Of a stretch of DNA of 10,932 nt, positions 1-7,088 are shown piece by piece. The notes beneath the pieces are model-generated. The model did no database searches and was not told the DNA's origin. It was given only the letters and a program-made list of their open reading frames with translations. This DNA is from Alphaproteobacteria bacterium (GTDB lineage Bacteria; Pseudomonadota; Alphaproteobacteria; Rhodobacterales; Rhodobacteraceae). The DNA lies in assembly GCA_024279075.1 (NCBI GenBank), contig JAJRRX010000210.1:1-10932 (forward strand), in the 5' to 3' direction. A program made the translations under genes and the position numbers. Numbering within the stretch: position 1 is the first letter of the stretch; the number at the start of each line of letters is the position of its first letter.

Positions 1-1409
1 AGGTTTGATCGTGATTGCTTGAGGTCGATTAAACTAAGCGCCTCGTCAACTAACACTATGATCGTGAGGTTGATTCCCATATCCCGCGCCGTGGCCAACT
101 CGCCAATGACCATTTCAAAGCCGGCATCGCCGACAAAAGCCACCACCTTTGGCCCCTCAGGCCCCGCCGCCTTGGCATAGCCCATGGCCAGCGGCAGGGC
201 GATGCCCATGGTGCAAAAACAGGTAGATTGCAGCAGAGTTTGCGGGGTTTTGCAGCGCCACATCTGGCTCAGCAATATCCGGTGTGCCCCGCTATCGGCG
301 GTTGCGATACCCCCTTCGGGCAGGGCCTCCAGCACGGTGTCAAACACCTGATGCGGCCCCCAATGGTCCGGCGGGGCAAACATCTCCTTCAGCGCCGCCC
401 GCGCCTCAGGCGCACCACCAGCTTTACCGGAAACCGCAGGCAACAGCGCCGTTACACCCAGTGCCACATCGCCAACAAACCGCACTGCCGCGCCGTGCAT
501 CCCGTGCCGAATGTCGGCGTGCAATATCTCGATCGCACAAGCCGCGCCCCACGGCTCAATCCAACCATTTCGCATTTCAATCGGGTCATACCCCGCTAGA
601 ATAATGCAATCGGACTCCTGCAAGATCGGCAATACAATGGTGTCCGATTTTGGCGAAAGCCCATGCCCACCGAGGCAAAGCGCGTGGTTTTCATCTATAA
701 TCCCCTTGGCCTTATATGTGGTCAGCACCGGAATTTCTCCCGCCTCCGCCAGCGCCAAAATCGCTGCGCCAGCCCCGTGATGCACCGCCCCAAGCCCCGC
801 CAAAATCACCGGCTTTTTCGCTTTCGCCAGCATCGTCCGCGCCGCCTCCAGCGCCGCCCCCTCGGGCCAAGCCGCAGGCAATGGTGCCAGCAGCGCCCGC
901 TCGATCACCGCCACCTCGCTGCCCGCAATATCATACGGCACATCCACATGAACTGGCCCCGGAGGGTCCGCCCGCGCGATCATCAGCGCTTTTTCAATCA
1001 CGTGCTGCGCCGAGCCTTTCGCGACCTGAAATTGCGCCTTGGTGATCGGGGCCATCAAGGCACTTTGGTCAATCACTTGGTGGGTAAAGCGCTCGGCCTC
1101 GCCCCGCCCGATGCAGCCCGAAAGCACAATCAACGGCACCTGCTCCTGATAGGCATTGGCGACCGAGTTCAGCCCATTCGCCAGCCCCGGCCCGATGGTT
1201 GTTAGCAATATCCCCGGCGCCCCCGTCACGTGGTAACTGCCCTCCGCCAAATACCCCGCGTTATTTTCGTGCTTGCACAGCGTAAACTCGATGCCGACCT
1301 CATCCATCGCCTGCATAACCAACAAAACCTCGCCGCCTGGCATGCCAAACGCATGCCTGCATCCGGCCTCATACAGCTTGGCCGCAATGATCTGTGCTGC
1401 CGTTGTCAT
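1..1409 (-). CDS. Thiamine-pyrophosphate enzyme, acetolactate synthase-like (C-terminus off the left edge)
   Basis: A TPP-dependent enzyme of the acetolactate synthase/benzoylformate decarboxylase superfamily; the exact reaction is not recognisable. The frame is open from an ATG at 1409 to the window edge, giving 469 residues of a protein usually near 550. The N-terminal PYR domain has the FGMPGGE segment (21-27) and the cofactor-activating Glu in KHENNAGYLAEG (Glu48). The C-terminal PP domain has VGDAGFEM (426-433) in place of the usual GDGxF, and VLVDEALSLIDLKQ where most relatives end the motif with NN. The start overlaps the stop of the flavoprotein gene as ATGA, with only a weak ribosome site, so translation is probably coupled. 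It is the third gene of the operon with the CoA-transferase and the desulfinase-like flavoprotein. Acetolactate synthesis is unlikely: no regulatory subunit or ilv gene is nearby. A C-C or C-S lyase acting on a sulfinate/sulfonate or 2-oxo/2-hydroxy acid is possible; this is inference. Confidence 0.9.
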   Translation of the reverse strand, partial: MTTAAQIIAAKLYEAGCRHAFGMPGGEVLLVMQAMDEVGIEFTLCKHENNAGYLAEGSYHVTGAPGILLTTIGPGLANGLNSVANAYQEQVPLIVLSGCIGRGEAERFTHQVIDQSALMAPITKAQFQVAKGSAQHVIEKALMIARADPPGPVHVDVPYDIAGSEVAVIERALLAPLPAAWPEGAALEAARTMLAKAKKPVILAGLGAVHHGAGAAILALAEAGEIPVLTTYKAKGIIDENHALCLGGHGLSPKSDTIVLPILQESDCIILAGYDPIEMRNGWIEPWGAACAIEILHADIRHGMHGAAVRFVGDVALGVTALLPAVSGKAGGAPEARAALKEMFAPPDHWGPHQVFDTVLEALPEGGIATADSGAHRILLSQMWRCKTPQTLLQSTCFCTMGIALPLAMGYAKAAGPEGPKVVAFVGDAGFEMVIGELATARDMGINLTIIVLVDEALSLIDLKQSRSN

Positions 1410-2593
1410 TTCACATACCCATCTCTTGTTTGCGGCAGTTTCATCTCCAAAACCTTCCCCGCCACAAGGTTTTTCAGCATCTGCGCCGTGCCACCGCCGA
1501 TGGTAAACATGCGCGCATCCCGCACCATCCGCTCCAGCGGGAGGTTGCGCGAATACCCCGCCGCGCCGTGCATTTGCAGCGCGTCATTCGTGACTTTTAC
1601 AGCGTTTTCAGACGCAATCAGCTTGGCCTGCGCCGCCATCAGCGGGTCCGGAAAGCCGCTGCTCGTATGCTCCGCACTTTTAGCCGCCCGCCAAATCATC
1701 GCCCGCGCGCTTTCCAGCGCCACATTCATTTCGGCCAGCATCCATTGTAGGCCTTGGAATTCCGCTATTGGCCGCCCGAATTGCTCGCGGGTTTTCACGA
1801 AGGCCAGAGCCTGTTCATAAGCCCCCTGCGCCACGCCGAGCGCCACCGTGCCAGCCCCCACGCGCTGGCCATTATAAGCGTTCATCAAGCCCGCAAAGCC
1901 GCGCTTGATGCCGTCCGGTGGTATTAGCGCCATCGAAGCATCCACCACCAAATCCTCAAAAATCACCTCAGTTTCAGGGATGCCCCGCAGCCCCATCGCT
2001 GGCTCCCGCGTGCCAATTATCAAGCCCTCATCCTCGCCGCGCACCGCGATAAAGCCGCCGATGCCCAGTCGCTCTCCGTTTTCCTCAACCTGTGCAAAAA
2101 TCAGGTGGGCCTTGGAAACACCCCCACCGGTAATCCAGTGCTTAATCCCGTTAATCACATATTTATCGCCCTGCTTCACCGCCGTTGTGGTCATGCTAGT
2201 CGCCGCCGACCCGCTCCCCGGTTCCGTAATGCAAATCGCAGGCTTATCCCCCGCCAAAATCAGCGGGGCCACGCGCTTTATCTGCGCCTCGGTGCCATAC
2301 GCACAAATCGCCCCAATCGCGCCCATATTGCCCTCGACAACTATGCGCGCCGTCACCCCACACACTCGCGCAATCGCCTCAACCACCAAAACCACGTCAA
2401 AATAGCTCAGCCCCAGCCCGCCATGGGCCTTCGGAATCGTCATCCCCATAAAGCCCGCTTCCGTCAGCGCTTTTACATTATCCCACGGGTATTGCTCGCT
2501 CCGGTCCACCTCCGCCGCACGGGGCGCGATCACCTCCGCTGCCAGCTTCAAAGCCGCCGCCTGTATCGCCTTTTGGTCACCTGTCAAAAACAT
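1406..2593 (-). CDS. Acyl-CoA dehydrogenase-fold flavoprotein lacking the catalytic base; candidate 3-sulfinopropionyl-CoA desulfinase-like enzyme
   Basis: A 395-residue protein of full acyl-CoA dehydrogenase length. The FAD/acyl-CoA signature CITEPGSGSA (121-130) is present, followed by IKHWITGGG (150-158) in the beta domain. The C-terminal helical domain has TREQFGRPIAEFQ (268-280), ALQMHGAAGY (338-347) and RMVRDARMFTIGGGT (355-369). Dehydrogenases need a Glu either in the YEGT motif or in the ERL helix. Here these positions read GGGT (Gly367) and NGQRV (Gln243), so normal alpha-beta dehydrogenation is not expected. The 3-sulfinopropionyl-CoA desulfinase of Advenella mimigardefordensis is known to carry Gln246 and Gly366 there and to need Arg84; Arg83 here (TARIVV) is at nearly the same number. 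That enzyme splits 3-sulfinopropionyl-CoA into propionyl-CoA and sulfite without net oxidation. The gene follows the CoA-transferase by 3 bases, the expected preceding step, and no electron-transfer flavoprotein or hydratase gene is seen. The fold is certain; desulfinase function is inferred from residues and context. Confidence 0.93.
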   Translation of the reverse strand: MFLTGDQKAIQAAALKLAAEVIAPRAAEVDRSEQYPWDNVKALTEAGFMGMTIPKAHGGLGLSYFDVVLVVEAIARVCGVTARIVVEGNMGAIGAICAYGTEAQIKRVAPLILAGDKPAICITEPGSGSAATSMTTTAVKQGDKYVINGIKHWITGGGVSKAHLIFAQVEENGERLGIGGFIAVRGEDEGLIIGTREPAMGLRGIPETEVIFEDLVVDASMALIPPDGIKRGFAGLMNAYNGQRVGAGTVALGVAQGAYEQALAFVKTREQFGRPIAEFQGLQWMLAEMNVALESARAMIWRAAKSAEHTSSGFPDPLMAAQAKLIASENAVKVTNDALQMHGAAGYSRNLPLERMVRDARMFTIGGGTAQMLKNLVAGKVLEMKLPQTRDGYVK

Positions 2594-2596
2594 CTC

Positions 2597-3784
2597 TTAG
2601 CCTTTCCCGAGCCAGTCCTTCATCACATTATCATTATCCGCCCCACACAAGGGCGGCGCATTTCTATAAGTCACCGGCGTTTCAGAGAACTTCACAGGGT
2701 TGCCAATCAGCTCGATCTCCCCTGCCGGATGCTCCATTTTTACCCTCATTTCGCGCGCTGCCACCTGCGGGCTGTCGAACACCTCCTTGAGGTTATTGAC
2801 CTCGCCACAAGGCACGTTATTGGCCTTCATAGCGTCCAGCATTTCCTGCTTACCCCGCGTGGCAAATAGCGCCTCCAGCTTGGGTAGCAGCACCTCGCGG
2901 TTTTCAATGCGCTTTATATTGGTGGCATAGGCGGGGTCCTCCGCCATCTCCGGCACGCCGAGAATACGGCAAAACCGCCCGAACTGGCTGTCATTGCCCA
3001 CCGCCACTATCACATGGCCATCCCGTGCTTCAAACACCTGATACGGCACGATATTGGGGTGCCCATTGCCGCGCCGCTTGGGCAGCTCGCCCGACTGCAG
3101 ATAATTCGTGCCTTCATTAATCAGCCACGCGATCTGGCTATCCACCAGAGCCACATCAATATACTGCCCCTCACCCGTCACATCCCTGTGCCGCAAGGCC
3201 GCGAGCACGGCGGTCGCCGCATACATGCCACACATCACATCGGCAATGCCTACGCCCACCTTCATCGGCGCGCCGTCCGGCTCGCCCGTCAGGCTCATAA
3301 TGCCGCCATACCCCTGCGCCATCAGGTCATAGCCCGGCAAATGCGCGTTTGGCCCCGTCTGGCCAAAACCCGTGATCGAGCAATAAATAATGTTCGGGTT
3401 TATCTTGCGGATCTCCGCGTAATCCAATCCAAATTTCTTCAACCCACCGAGCTTGTAATTCTCCACAAGCACGTCCGCCTTGGCCGCCAGCTCTTTAATC
3501 AGCGCCGCCCCCTCGGGCGTGGCAATATCCACCGCCACCGAGCGCTTGTTGCGGTTTGCGGCCAAATAATACGCGCTCTCGCCCGTCTCGTTTCCGTCTG
3601 CATCCTTCACATAGGGCGGCCCCCATTTGCGCGTGTCATCCCCCACACCCGGCCGCTCAATCTTCACCACGTCAGCCCCGTAATCACCCAAAAGCTGCGT
3701 GCTGCTTGGCCCCGCCAAAATGCGAGACATATCCAGCACTTTAATGCCTGCCAGCGGCCCATGTTTTCCCATACTTTGTGACAT
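2597..3784 (-). CDS. Class III (CaiB/BaiF family) CoA-transferase
   Basis: A 395-residue family III CoA-transferase, which moves CoA from a donor such as succinyl-CoA to a free carboxylic acid through an aspartyl-CoA mixed anhydride. Visible family motifs are LAGIKVLDMSRILAGP (11-26), LLGDYGADVVKIE (31-43), LAANRNKRSVAVD (74-86), GFGQTGP (139-145), and GYDLMAQGYGGIMSLTG (151-167). The likely catalytic Asp is Asp182 in VGVGIADVMCGMYA. Length is typical. The ATG at 3784 is chosen because AGAGGA lies 7 bases upstream; a second ATG at codon 5 is less well placed. It is the first gene of the minus-strand operon, diverging from the LysR gene across 97 bases. Beside a base-less acyl-CoA dehydrogenase homolog it resembles the succinyl-CoA:3-sulfinopropionate CoA-transferase arrangement known from Variovorax and Advenella. 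Family members act on many acids (formate, oxalate, carnitine, citramalate), so the substrate is inference from context only. Confidence 0.94.
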   Translation of the reverse strand: MSQSMGKHGPLAGIKVLDMSRILAGPSSTQLLGDYGADVVKIERPGVGDDTRKWGPPYVKDADGNETGESAYYLAANRNKRSVAVDIATPEGAALIKELAAKADVLVENYKLGGLKKFGLDYAEIRKINPNIIYCSITGFGQTGPNAHLPGYDLMAQGYGGIMSLTGEPDGAPMKVGVGIADVMCGMYAATAVLAALRHRDVTGEGQYIDVALVDSQIAWLINEGTNYLQSGELPKRRGNGHPNIVPYQVFEARDGHVIVAVGNDSQFGRFCRILGVPEMAEDPAYATNIKRIENREVLLPKLEALFATRGKQEMLDAMKANNVPCGEVNNLKEVFDSPQVAAREMRVKMEHPAGEIELIGNPVKFSETPVTYRNAPPLCGADNDNVMKDWLGKG

Positions 3785-3815
3785 TATCCCATCCTCTCCC
3801 CCAGCATAGAGCCAG

Positions 3816-3827
3816 TAATTCGAAATA
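3816..3827. promoter_or_regulatory. Possible LysR operator between divergent genes
   Basis: An imperfect palindrome, TAATTCGAAATA, is centred on TTCGAA with one mismatched pair. It lies in the 97-base space between the CoA-transferase and the divergent LysR gene, where LysR-type regulators usually bind. A T-N11-A spacing, the usual LysR-box form, is present. It sits just upstream of the proposed lysR promoter, as expected for autoregulation plus activation of the divergent operon. Such AT-rich palindromes occur by chance, so this is a suggestion only. Confidence 0.3.
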
Positions 3828-3830
3828 AAA

Positions 3831-3859
3831 GTGACTTATTCTCGGTTTAGCGTTAGATT
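3831..3859 (+). promoter_or_regulatory. Candidate sigma-70 promoter for the LysR gene
   Basis: GTGACT at 3831-3836 and TAGATT at 3854-3859 are separated by 17 bases, each matching the consensus at four of six positions. Transcription would start near 3866, leaving a short leader to the ATG at 3882 that contains the AAGGA ribosome site. This is a pattern match only. Confidence 0.35.
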
Positions 3860-3881
3860 TACTCGCAAAAAGGAATCACTT

Positions 3882-4754
3882 ATGAACCTGCAACAGCTCA
3901 AATCCCTCGTTGCCATTTACGAGAACAATAGCTTCTCCGCTGCTGCCGACAAGGTCTCCCTGAGCCATTCTGCTATTTCCTTGCAAATCCGCACGCTGGA
4001 GGAAGAATTCGGCCAGCAATTGTTTGACCGTTCCACCCGCCCCGCGACCCTTACGCCTACCGGCAAGGCCACGGCATTGGCGGCGCAAAAGGCGCTCAAA
4101 ATGGTTAACACCGTCAAGCTGATCGGCAAGGGCCAACAGCACCGAGACCAAATCTCCTTTGGCATCGTCCCCACCGAGGCGCAATATCTGTTGCCCGTGG
4201 TGCTGCGCGAGTTGCAAAAGCGCCAACCGGGCATTCGAATCAAGGTCAAATCCGGCTTGTCTGGCAATCTTGCGCTCCAAGTGCTTAATCTCGATCTCGA
4301 TTTCGCAATCCTTACGGCCCCCATTACCGCCCTGCCCGAGCTGCAAGTGCAGGAGCTGGTCATTGAGCCGCTTTATGTAATTGCGCCTAAAAACACGCGC
4401 GCAGACTCTGATGAGACCTTGCTGCGAGACCATCCTTTTATTGCCTTTGAAGCGATGACATGGATGGGCCATCAGGTGTCTGCCCGCCTGCAATCCCGCG
4501 GGATCCGCGTAAATGAAATTATGGAAGTTGACCGCTTGGACGCCATCGAGAAAATGGTGCGCGAGGGGTTTGGCGTTTCCATCGTCCCTCAGCGTTTTCT
4601 CGCCCCGCCGCTAGAGCGCCACCTTAACATCGTGCCCTTTTGCACCCCGCAAGAAACCCGCCGCCTTGTGCTTATTCACCGCGCAGGAGAGGAGGCCGAC
4701 CTGCCCATTGCTAACATTCGCCAAATCATCGAAACTCAAGCCGCTGCCACTTGA
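3882..4754 (+). CDS. LysR-family transcriptional regulator
   Basis: A 290-residue LysR-type regulator of standard length. The N-terminal winged helix-turn-helix covers roughly residues 5-60 (MNLQQLKSLVAIYENNSF, then SLSHSAISLQIRTLEEEFG and LFDRSTRPATLTPTG). From about residue 90 follows the periplasmic-binding-protein-like effector domain, beginning ISFGIVPTEAQYLLP. The ATG at 3882 is preferred because AAGGA lies 7 bases upstream and the protein then begins as LysR proteins normally do; an in-frame upstream start at 3831 would add 17 unrelated residues. It is transcribed away from the CoA-transferase operon, the classic arrangement in which a LysR protein controls the divergent operon in response to a pathway substrate. 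The ligand cannot be read from the sequence; if the operon assignment is right it may be an organic sulfinate or its CoA ester. The stop codon overlaps the possible trxC promoter. Confidence 0.95.
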   Translation: MNLQQLKSLVAIYENNSFSAAADKVSLSHSAISLQIRTLEEEFGQQLFDRSTRPATLTPTGKATALAAQKALKMVNTVKLIGKGQQHRDQISFGIVPTEAQYLLPVVLRELQKRQPGIRIKVKSGLSGNLALQVLNLDLDFAILTAPITALPELQVQELVIEPLYVIAPKNTRADSDETLLRDHPFIAFEAMTWMGHQVSARLQSRGIRVNEIMEVDRLDAIEKMVREGFGVSIVPQRFLAPPLERHLNIVPFCTPQETRRLVLIHRAGEEADLPIANIRQIIETQAAAT

Positions 4755-4780
4755 AATTCGGGCGGTCGCGCCAATATATG
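4751..4780 (+). promoter_or_regulatory. Candidate sigma-70 promoter for trxC
   Basis: TTGAAA at 4751-4756 (overlapping the lysR stop codon) and TATATG at 4775-4780 are separated by 18 bases. Matches to the consensus are five and four of six. The predicted start near 4787 leaves a leader of about 24 bases carrying TGGAG, 7 bases before the trxC ATG. It suggests trxC can be transcribed independently of lysR. Confidence 0.4.
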
Positions 4781-4810
4781 CACTAACCTGAATATTTCTG
4801 GAGCCTGATC

Positions 4811-5245
4811 ATGTCTGCCAAAAACCTAACCTGCCTGAGCTGCGGCACCGTAAACCGCGTGCCCAGCGAGCGCCTTTCCGCCAAGCCTAAATGCGGCACC
4901 TGTGGCCAAGCGCTGAATGTGCCCAAAGTTACCGAGATCGATGCTACCACATTGGCCAAAGCCAGCAAGCGCGACCAGCTGCCGCTGGTGGTGGATTTCT
5001 GGGCCCCTTGGTGTGGCCCCTGCCGGATGATGGCGCCGGAGTTTTCTAAAGCGGCAACCCAGCTTGGCACCTCTGTGCGCTTTGCCAAGATTAACACGGA
5101 AGAGTTCCCCGCCGCCTCGCAACGACACAATATTCGCGGCATCCCGACGATGGCGCTGTTTAGGAACGGCAAAGAAATCGCCCGGCAATCCGGCGCTTTG
5201 CGGGCGGACCAGATTAAGAATTGGGTGCAAAGCCATATGTCTTAA
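4811..5245 (+). CDS. trxC: Thioredoxin 2 with N-terminal zinc ribbon
   Basis: A 144-residue cytoplasmic thioredoxin of the TrxC type, reducing protein disulfides using electrons from thioredoxin reductase. The N-terminal extension has four cysteines in two CxxC pairs (Cys8/Cys11 and Cys28/Cys31), the zinc-binding ribbon that separates thioredoxin 2 from thioredoxin 1. The thioredoxin fold follows, with the active site DFWAPWCGPCRMMAP (Cys68 and Cys71) and the cis-proline in RGIPTMALF (Pro112). The length matches the family. TGGAG lies 7 bases before the ATG. It lies 56 bases after the lysR gene on the same strand, and its stop is only 7 bases from the stop of the convergent EEP gene; no shared terminator hairpin is evident. 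In some bacteria trxC responds to oxidative stress through OxyR; no OxyR site is recognised here. Confidence 0.96.
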   Translation: MSAKNLTCLSCGTVNRVPSERLSAKPKCGTCGQALNVPKVTEIDATTLAKASKRDQLPLVVDFWAPWCGPCRMMAPEFSKAATQLGTSVRFAKINTEEFPAASQRHNIRGIPTMALFRNGKEIARQSGALRADQIKNWVQSHMS

Positions 5246-5252
5246 GGCTGCT

Positions 5253-6263
5253 TTATTCTGGCAAAGCGATATCGGCCCAGATCAACCGATGCGCGGTGCC
5301 TGCCGCCCCTAATAGGGCGCTGTCTGCAGGCCAATAAACACCGGACTCCAGCACCTCTAGCCCTGCATCCGGCAGCACGTAATCCACTTGCAATGGGCCA
5401 GTGGCTTGCCATTCGACAGTATCACGCGCGGGCATCGGCTGAAGGCGCGGGTGTGCAAGCAGCTGCTGCAGGGCTTGTTTGCGGCTATCTCCGCGCGTTG
5501 GGTCGGCGTTAAGGTCGGCTAACAGCACAACGGGGGTTGGGGGGAGGCTAGCATTGGCGCCCGCGTCATCAGTAAAGGCCTCGCCACTTAGGTAGCGGTT
5601 CAGGTAGGTTATTTCCGCTTGGTTGCGCAACCCGTTAGCGTCCTCCTCGCCATCAAAAACCGGCGGGGTTGGGTGGGCGGCGAGAATGTGCAGCGGGCCG
5701 CGCGGCAGGGTAATCTCAACATCCCAAAGGCTATGCGAGGCAAGGCGAAGAACTGGCCAATTAGGGAAAAATGGCGCGCCGTTCTCAGCAAGGGGTGGCG
5801 GGCCAAAATCTTGCCATTCTAAATTGTCAAATTGGCGGGCACTGGCAATCGGGTAGCGCGAAAGCAGGGCCATGCCGCCAGAGCCTTCAAAGCGCCCGAA
5901 GCCCCACGCGTCATTCCAGTCACGTAGGCGGCCATTATTGTTAATATCCAGCCCAGACTGTCGCCCGCCATTGCCAAGCGGCGCATATATGAACGGGTAG
6001 CCAAGCCCCGTGAGCGCATTAAAGTGGCTAAGCGCTTGGGCCTCGTAATCATTATCAAACCCCGTGAGCAGCAGGATATCGGGGTTGATGCTGGCAATGA
6101 TTTTAGCGAGCGCCAAAATGTCATCGTCTTGATCGAGAATATCTTTAAGCAACAGCCCCGGGCCATCGCGCCCCAACCCCACATTATAGGTGGCAAGGCG
6201 TAAGCGCTCCTGCGCCGCCAGTGGCCACGCAATAAGCGCCGCCAGCAGCCAGAGCCATTTCAT
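5253..6263 (-). CDS. Exported endonuclease/exonuclease/phosphatase (EEP) fold protein
   Basis: A 336-residue protein of the EEP superfamily, metal-dependent phosphoester hydrolases that include DNase I, exonuclease III and phytase-like enzymes. The N-terminus MKWLWLLAALIAWPLAAQ is a signal peptide, probably cleaved after AAQ, so it acts in the periplasm or outside. Fold motifs are LATYNVGL (Asn27), PDILLLTGFDND (61-72), GGMALLSRYPI (129-139), LHILAAHPTPP (191-201), VVLLADLNADP (245-255, Asp250/Asn252) and AHRLIWADI (His325). Two usual residues look changed: a Gly (68) stands where a metal-binding Glu is common, and an Ala (324) where SDH has Asp. The ATG at 6263 is chosen because it starts the signal peptide and overlaps the upstream stop as ATGA; a longer upstream frame is not supported. 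It is the last gene of the leuC operon-like run. Substrate is unknown; phytase or phosphodiesterase activity is possible. Confidence 0.88.
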   Translation of the reverse strand: MKWLWLLAALIAWPLAAQERLRLATYNVGLGRDGPGLLLKDILDQDDDILALAKIIASINPDILLLTGFDNDYEAQALSHFNALTGLGYPFIYAPLGNGGRQSGLDINNNGRLRDWNDAWGFGRFEGSGGMALLSRYPIASARQFDNLEWQDFGPPPLAENGAPFFPNWPVLRLASHSLWDVEITLPRGPLHILAAHPTPPVFDGEEDANGLRNQAEITYLNRYLSGEAFTDDAGANASLPPTPVVLLADLNADPTRGDSRKQALQQLLAHPRLQPMPARDTVEWQATGPLQVDYVLPDAGLEVLESGVYWPADSALLGAAGTAHRLIWADIALPE

Positions 6264-7051
6264 TTTGCAACGATGGCTTTGGAGAGAATGCGTGAGATTT
6301 TGATCAAGCTGGTGCCACGGATAAACATCAGAGCAGGCAAAAATGCCCAAACCGTGGCCACCCAGATCAGGGAATGATTATACCCAAAAAGGTCTGGACC
6401 CAAACGATCTTGGATGAGCGGAAAGGCAAACGGCAGCACATAAAACAGCGCGACGCTGAGTGCAATATTCAGCCAGCCATCCCGCCGCAAACGCCGCCCT
6501 GTCAGGCTTACTTCGGCGGGGGCAAAAGTGGGCAAGTTGGCCCAAAGGTTAAACTTTGTGCGCCCGAATGGCCATTTGAAAACCCAAAGCAGGACGCTCA
6601 TTAGCGCGGTGAGGGACACCGAGATTAAAAAAGCCGACGAGAAAATACGAGTAAGCAGCAATGTGCTTGATGTGGTTTCAAGCGTGGCAATTTTGGCCAA
6701 AGCAAATTCAACCGGAGAATTTGGAGTAATTGTGTAGGTGCGGGTCCAATCGGCAAGGGAAAGGATATCGGCATTGCCCGTTATTGAGGCGCGAGCAACC
6801 AAGCTCAGCCCGATGGCAAGCGCCGCTAAAATGCCGATTCGAAACCGATTATAAGGTGGCGCAAAGCGGAAATCGACAAAGCCCGGGGTTTTGCTTGCGT
6901 ATTCAAACAGGGCAAAAGCCGCGATGATTGCCGCGATGATCATCGAAAGTTCGCGCGCCACATTGGGAATGCCGGGCAAAATAAAGGAGGGGGATGCAAC
7001 GATTATGCCCAGAATGAGCGCACGAATCAAGGCTCCGAAGAATTGTACCAA
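6260..7051 (-). CDS. Multi-pass inner-membrane protein of unknown function
   Basis: Not recognised as a named family. With the chosen start the protein has 263 residues and about six hydrophobic segments (roughly 7-27, 34-50, 72-88, 134-158, 194-213 and 227-245). A polar stretch lies between the third and fourth, and basic loops (WPFGRTKF; LTGRRLRRDGW) suggest cytoplasmic faces. No ATG is well placed. The TTG at 7051 is chosen because AGGGGG lies 9 bases upstream and it begins just before the first membrane segment. An in-frame TTG at 7135 would give 291 residues, add a basic tail read from the 3' end of leuD, and has no ribosome site. It follows leuD by 37 bases and overlaps the exported EEP gene by four bases (ATGA), so the two are likely made together; a role in export or envelope function with the EEP protein is conjecture. 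Confidence 0.75.
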   Translation of the reverse strand: MVQFFGALIRALILGIIVASPSFILPGIPNVARELSMIIAAIIAAFALFEYASKTPGFVDFRFAPPYNRFRIGILAALAIGLSLVARASITGNADILSLADWTRTYTITPNSPVEFALAKIATLETTSSTLLLTRIFSSAFLISVSLTALMSVLLWVFKWPFGRTKFNLWANLPTFAPAEVSLTGRRLRRDGWLNIALSVALFYVLPFAFPLIQDRLGPDLFGYNHSLIWVATVWAFLPALMFIRGTSLIKISRILSKAIVAK

Positions 7052-7088
7052 TGCGGTCTGCCCCCTGCTTCTTGCTCGTTTACGAGCT

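Noticed and set aside
228..1205. Plus-strand open frames opposite the left-edge TPP gene
   Set aside because: The minus-strand frame continues through the window edge with clear TPP-enzyme motifs; the opposite frames are low-complexity Pro/Arg/Ala translations.
2105..3781. Long plus-strand open frames opposite the flavoprotein and CoA-transferase genes
   Set aside because: Arg/His/Pro-rich translations without motifs, lying opposite genes with clear family signatures.
6264..6350. Upstream extension of the EEP gene by 29 codons
   Set aside because: It would bury the signal peptide and lies inside the membrane-protein gene; the ATG at 6263 has the ATGA coupling.
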